From Chitinophagales bacterium (GTDB lineage Bacteria; Bacteroidota; Bacteroidia; Chitinophagales; UBA10324): DNA of 8,351 nt. The position numbers and the translations under genes were made by a program. The notes under the pieces were generated by a model, which ran no database searches, had not been told where the DNA came from, and worked only from the letters and a program-made list of their open reading frames with translations. The DNA lies in assembly GCA_013695775.1 (NCBI GenBank), contig JACCZV010000239.1, positions 1-8,351 on the forward strand, read 5' to 3'. Shown piece by piece: positions 6,901-8,351 of the stretch (positions are counted from its first letter, which is position 1; the number at the start of each line of letters is the position of its first letter).

Positions 6901-8279
6901 GCAGGACTTCCTAACAATGCGACTGGCGCAGCGGTAATACAATATTGATCGTTAAAGGCGAGAATCTCAACCACCGGTAGAGAAGTAACAAAAACCGTAA
7001 CGGTATCGCTCGCCTTACAACCCACCCCATCTGTCACCGTTAAGGTATAAGCAGAGGAAACCACTGGAGAAGCATTAGGATTGGAAATTGAATCATTGCT
7101 TAGGTATGCAGTTGGCGACCAGGAATATAAAATGCCACCGCTCCCATGCAGGGTTGCAGATGTACCTGCGCAAATAGTAGTATCCGTTCCTGCATCAGCA
7201 AGCGGAAGCGGCATGACACCTACCAAAACTGAATCCGTTGCTTTACATCCGATAGAATCAGTTCCCGTTAAAAAAAAATTAGTGGTAATTAAAGGAAACG
7301 CCAGCGGATCGGGTGCAGAAACGCTGCTTAAGAATTGACCAGGAGACCATTGATAACTGAGTGCACCACTGCCCTGTAATTGCACAGTATCGAGAGAACA
7401 TATTTGCTGATCAGAACCTGCATATACTTCAGGAGCTTCATAAACGGTTATAGCCTTATTTACTAATTCAATACACCCGTTTTTAGTCGTTATCAGCATA
7501 CCGACATTATAATCCCCAGGCTGATTGAAGATATGAATGGGATTCTGCAGGTTAGATGCATTGGCATTTCCTGATGCTGCGTCATCAAAATTCCATGACC
7601 ATGCGACAACTGAATCTTCAGTAAAAGTGAGATCCAGGAATTGCGTAGAATCTTTTTCACACGCCGAATCCGCAATAGTGAATGTAGGCGTTAGCTCATA
7701 AACCATAATGGATTGCGACTGTGTATCGTTGCAACCCTGAGTAGTGGTTACAATCAATGAAACGCTAAATATTCCGCTTGAATCATAGTAGTGTGTAGGG
7801 TTTGCTTCCGAAGAAATGTTTGCACTTCCCGATGTCGAATCACCAAAATCCCATAACCATGTGGAAATAGAATCTATGGGCATGGTTAAGTTTGTAAATG
7901 CCACAATAGCAGAATCGCAAACTATTGTAGTTGACATAGAAAAGTCAGCAAATGGAACACAGTTAATCTTTACAGATTGTTGGCTTGTATCTGATAGTCC
8001 ATTGGCATCGGTAACTGTGAGTATTACATTAAAAAAGCCACAACTGTCATAAGTGAATGAAGGGTTCGTGACTGTATCAGTAGCAGATCCGATCCCGAAC
8101 TGCCAGAGATATGAGAATGAAGTATCGCTTAAAGAGGTATTCTCGAAAAAGATTGTGGCGGGATTGCAGGTGATCTCAGGATAAACAATATTAAATCCCG
8201 CAGTAGGTTGACTGAATGAAAAAAAGCTATGAAATAGCGCCAGCCATATCGTAAAAATTGAAAGTGATCTTATTTTCAT
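3963..8279 (-). CDS. Giant secreted PKD and Ig-like repeat protein with T9SS type B sorting domain
   Basis: The product is 1438 residues and complete in the window. In order it has a signal peptide (1 to about 23), three PKD-type domains (about 24-284), fourteen Ig-like repeats of 74-77 residues (286-1344), and a CHU_C sorting domain (about 1351-1438) carrying IPNAFTPDNNGHND, RIFDRWGKIIFE, GWDG and a final GNITLLR. Export by Sec followed by T9SS, ending on the cell surface or released, follows from the signal peptide and sorting domain. No catalytic domain is visible, so an adhesin, filament or matrix role is inferred. Oddities: no arginine between R4 and R1370, only eleven lysines in that span, and a regular cysteine pair in nearly every repeat. 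The ATG at 8279 directly begins the signal peptide; AGAGG abuts it too closely for a normal Shine-Dalgarno. It is probably the first gene of an operon with the PorP/SprF gene. Confidence 0.93.
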   Translation of the reverse strand: MKIRSLSIFTIWLALFHSFFSFSQPTAGFNIVYPEITCNPATIFFENTSLSDTSFSYLWQFGIGSATDTVTNPSFTYDSCGFFNVILTVTDANGLSDTSQQSVKINCVPFADFSMSTTIVCDSAIVAFTNLTMPIDSISTWLWDFGDSTSGSANISSEANPTHYYDSSGIFSVSLIVTTTQGCNDTQSQSIMVYELTPTFTIADSACEKDSTQFLDLTFTEDSVVAWSWNFDDAASGNANASNLQNPIHIFNQPGDYNVGMLITTKNGCIELVNKAITVYEAPEVYAGSDQQICSLDTVQLQGSGALSYQWSPGQFLSSVSAPDPLAFPLITTNFFLTGTDSIGCKATDSVLVGVMPLPLADAGTDTTICAGTSATLHGSGGILYSWSPTAYLSNDSISNPNASPVVSSAYTLTVTDGVGCKASDTVTVFVTSLPVVEILAFNDQYCITAAPVALLGSPAGGNFSGDGVSGNTFYPSMLTAGASYFITYTYTDLVGCTGVDTSHFIILPEPDILFSTIDSTICKNSSPISFTLSPGNGLLFGPGISNNFFDPSLVATAGTYDIFYTITDSAGCSNTDTLAINVLPLPFINAGSDTTICSGDSLQLNGEGGIDYLWQPDSFLSNIQVADPIAFPSSSLEYTVTAIDANGCSNSDSVFITVLLSVNLDAGTDVTICSGDTALLQATGGSNYVWSPSAGLSDPTIENPKAFPLQTTMYTLTVNSGSECADIDSVLVTVLPLPVVSAGNNSTLCLGDSVGLVADGAATYFWEPSDFLSNNAIPDPIAFPSVTTIFTVVGTDMNGCSNSDSVMLMIIPLPTIQANADTAICSGDSLQLLASGGLSYTWIPATSLSNNSLPNPVAFPDTSTVYVVIGTDAFGCSNTDSVQLVVLSVSVIDAGNDTSICLGDSIMLLASGGFNYLWSPAVGLSDVDIENPMASPLNTIVYTVTVGVGSPCQFSDSIEITVLELPVITATDDSLVCPGDSIQLLATGALTYQWNPSVSLNNSQVANPLAIPTSSTTYTVTGTDVYGCKNTASVTVSLLSAPPANAGSDSSICAGDSLVLHATGGNSFMWTPSESLDNPLIPDPIAFPLSTTEYVVMVTDGGTCAAFDTLKVIVNALPSADAGNDQLVCGGSTVQLNSSGGIQYLWSPIEGLSSASISNPTVTIDSAITYVVLVTDQNFCSASDSVHLAIAPPLLASINGDTTICYGTTAQLSGNGGITYSWSPAEFLNDAAIGEPDASPDSTTTFSLIVSDSVCYADTLVVTVFVSKPTVNAGGDAVLSDGESYQLLATASMGTYEWFPATSLSCIECLNPIATPVETTTYTITVTDSIGCIAIDEVIISVGCSEEDLFIPNAFTPDNNGHNDLLLVRSSGTFHLNYFRIFDRWGKIIFETNDIGTGWDGSYKNKPLSPGVFLYLLEAECAGGILVRKEGNITLLR
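3966..4229 (-). other. CHU_C / T9SS type B C-terminal sorting domain
   Basis: Residues 1351-1438 match the gliding motility-associated C-terminal domain: FIPNAFTPDNNGHND, then a strand to FRIFDRWGKIIFE, then GTGWDG, then SPGVFLYLLEAEC and the ending EGNITLLR. This type B sorting signal directs cargo through T9SS and, unlike type A signals, generally depends on a PorP/SprF-family partner, which is encoded immediately downstream. It holds five arginines, although the passenger has none. Confidence 0.93.
5148..6515 (-). repeat. Apparent duplication of a three-repeat block
   Basis: Residues 589-816 (repeats 5-7) and 817-1044 (repeats 8-10) look like two copies of one block at an offset of 228-229 residues. 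First members share CSGDSLQL, a CSN-x-DSV ending and a VLLSV or VLSVSV linker. Second members share DAGxD, GLSD--IENP, a GSEC or GSPC cysteine context, and a VLPLPV or VLELPV linker. Third members share GAxTYxWxP and a V-GTD strand. The base sequence around 5481 and 6168 shares GGATTTTCTAT followed by ATCACTCAA. Copies are well diverged, so the call rests on pattern rather than a measured identity. Confidence 0.5.
6516..6968 (-). repeat. Two variant repeats inside the array
   Basis: Residues 438-511 and 512-588 keep the length and cysteine spacing of the array (C447/C497 and C523/C573) but lack the YxWSP and NPxAFP motifs. They share a different core: glycine-rich GGNFSGDGVSGNTFYPS in one and LLFGPGISNNFFDPS in the other, then a YxITYTxTDxxGC-like strand. 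They are each other's closest relatives in this protein, so they probably arose as a pair. This subtype also occurs in other type B sorting-domain proteins of the phylum. Confidence 0.75.
7428..8210 (-). other. Three N-terminal PKD-type domains of the giant protein
   Basis: Residues about 24-108, 109-198 and 199-284 each follow the PKD pattern: an early strand with TF or FTN, a WxWxFxD core, a segment NPxHxY or similar, then GxFxVxLxVT and a closing cysteine. The core is canonical in the second (WLWDFGD at 141-147) and slightly altered in the third (WSWNFDD at 227-233). In the first it is degenerate (YLWQFGIG). Domains 2 and 3 each have a cysteine pair 62 residues apart (C121/C183 and C207/C269); domain 1 lacks the matching second cysteine, with C38, C80 and C107 instead. 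PKD domains usually act as beta-sandwich spacers or in carbohydrate or protein contact. Confidence 0.8.
8211..8279 (-). other. Signal peptide of the giant protein
   Basis: Residues 1-23 have lysine and arginine at positions 2 and 4, a hydrophobic core (IFTIWLALFHSFF) and a small-residue exit SFSQ before the first PKD domain. This is a standard Sec signal, with cleavage likely close to residue 23. There is no lipobox cysteine, so the protein is not a lipoprotein. Confidence 0.85.
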
Positions 8280-8351
8280 CCTCTATAACCATAATAAAAT
8301 TACAAAGAAAGATAAATAGAACCTGTAACTATCATGATTCACCTAATTTGC
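8280..8351 (-). other. Leader region of the giant gene, no clear promoter
   Basis: This 72-base AT-rich stretch lies upstream of the minus-strand pair. TTTCTTTG (minus strand, 8303-8310), 23 bases before the start, matches the Bacteroidota -7 element TAnnTTTG at all but one fixed position. I see no TTG at the expected -33 distance. A promoter is likely here or beyond the window by position, but the sequence does not fix it. Confidence 0.3.

Larger units (their letters stand above)
4248..7424 (-). repeat. Array of fourteen tandem Ig-like repeats (about 76 residues each)
   Basis: Repeats begin near residues 286, 361, 438, 512, 589, 664, 741, 817, 893, 969, 1045, 1121, 1196 and 1271. Twelve share the pattern AGxDxxIC-GDS-xLxAxGG-YxWSP--xLSN--I-NPxAFP---TxYTVTxTDxxGCxxxDSV, with a short LPLP-type linker to the next. 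The third and fourth are a variant type, described separately. Each of the first thirteen has two cysteines 50 or 51 residues apart. The last instead has CIEC at 1307-1310 plus C1333 and lacks the first cysteine. Copies have drifted clearly at protein and base level, so this is an old array, not a recent unstable expansion. This type of stacked beta-sandwich is common in Bacteroidota surface proteins and likely forms a long stalk. Confidence 0.88.

Noticed and set aside
4248..7424. The repeat array considered as a CRISPR or satellite DNA
   Set aside because: The period of about 228 bases is coding, copies are diverged and stay in frame, and no short identical repeats with unique spacers occur.
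7493..7675. 60-codon open frame in another minus-strand frame within the giant gene
   Set aside because: It overlaps the PKD-coding region out of frame and has no features of its own.
4906..8052. Several plus-strand open frames of 75-123 codons opposite the giant gene
   Set aside because: They are antisense to the repeat array and resemble one another (SGSG and SEG runs) because the sense repeats recur. They have no signal, domain or start context of their own.
8303..8310. TTTCTTTG on the minus strand as the promoter of the giant gene
   Set aside because: It misses the A of TAnnTTTG and has no TTG partner at the -33 distance, so I did not call it a promoter feature.

Overview
The window looks like part of a chromosome from the phylum Bacteroidota. 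The main evidence is a very long secreted repeat protein ending in the type IX secretion system (T9SS) type B sorting domain (CHU_C, 'gliding motility-associated C-terminal domain'), directly followed by a PorP/SprF-family outer-membrane protein. A prokaryotic HU-CCDC81 protein, known mainly from this phylum, supports the same assignment. Base composition is moderate and slightly AT-rich by eye, and most starts lack a usual Shine-Dalgarno sequence, which also fits. I cannot place it to genus.

Layout. Positions 1-86 may hold the end of an upstream plus-strand gene. Three plus-strand genes follow: a 12-helix major facilitator of the UMF1/Atg22-like family (87-1418), a LutA/YkgE-like protein with two cysteine-rich CCG domains (1507-2238), and a short HU-CCDC81 protein lacking the membrane anchor and SPOR domain usual in the family (2366-2884). 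Two minus-strand genes converge on them, read right to left: a 1438-residue exported protein (8279-3963), then 20 bases later a PorP/SprF protein (3942-2926). Positions 8280-8351 are the leader of the minus-strand pair.

How they work together. The minus-strand pair reads as a cargo-plus-partner unit, comparable to SprB with SprF in Flavobacterium johnsoniae: the large protein crosses the outer membrane through T9SS and the PorP/SprF barrel probably helps export or anchor it. The cargo has a signal peptide, three PKD domains, fourteen Ig-like repeats of about 76 residues and the sorting domain, with no enzyme domain visible. It is probably a surface adhesin, filament or matrix protein. The plus-strand genes have no evident link to it.

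Most notable: the cargo has no arginine between residues 4 and 1370; all thirteen repeats before the last carry a cysteine pair 50 or 51 residues apart; a three-repeat block appears to have been duplicated; and the HU-CCDC81 protein stops where its membrane helix should begin. I found no RNA gene, CRISPR array, insertion sequence or clearly new system. The parts are known families in a recognisable Bacteroidota arrangement.
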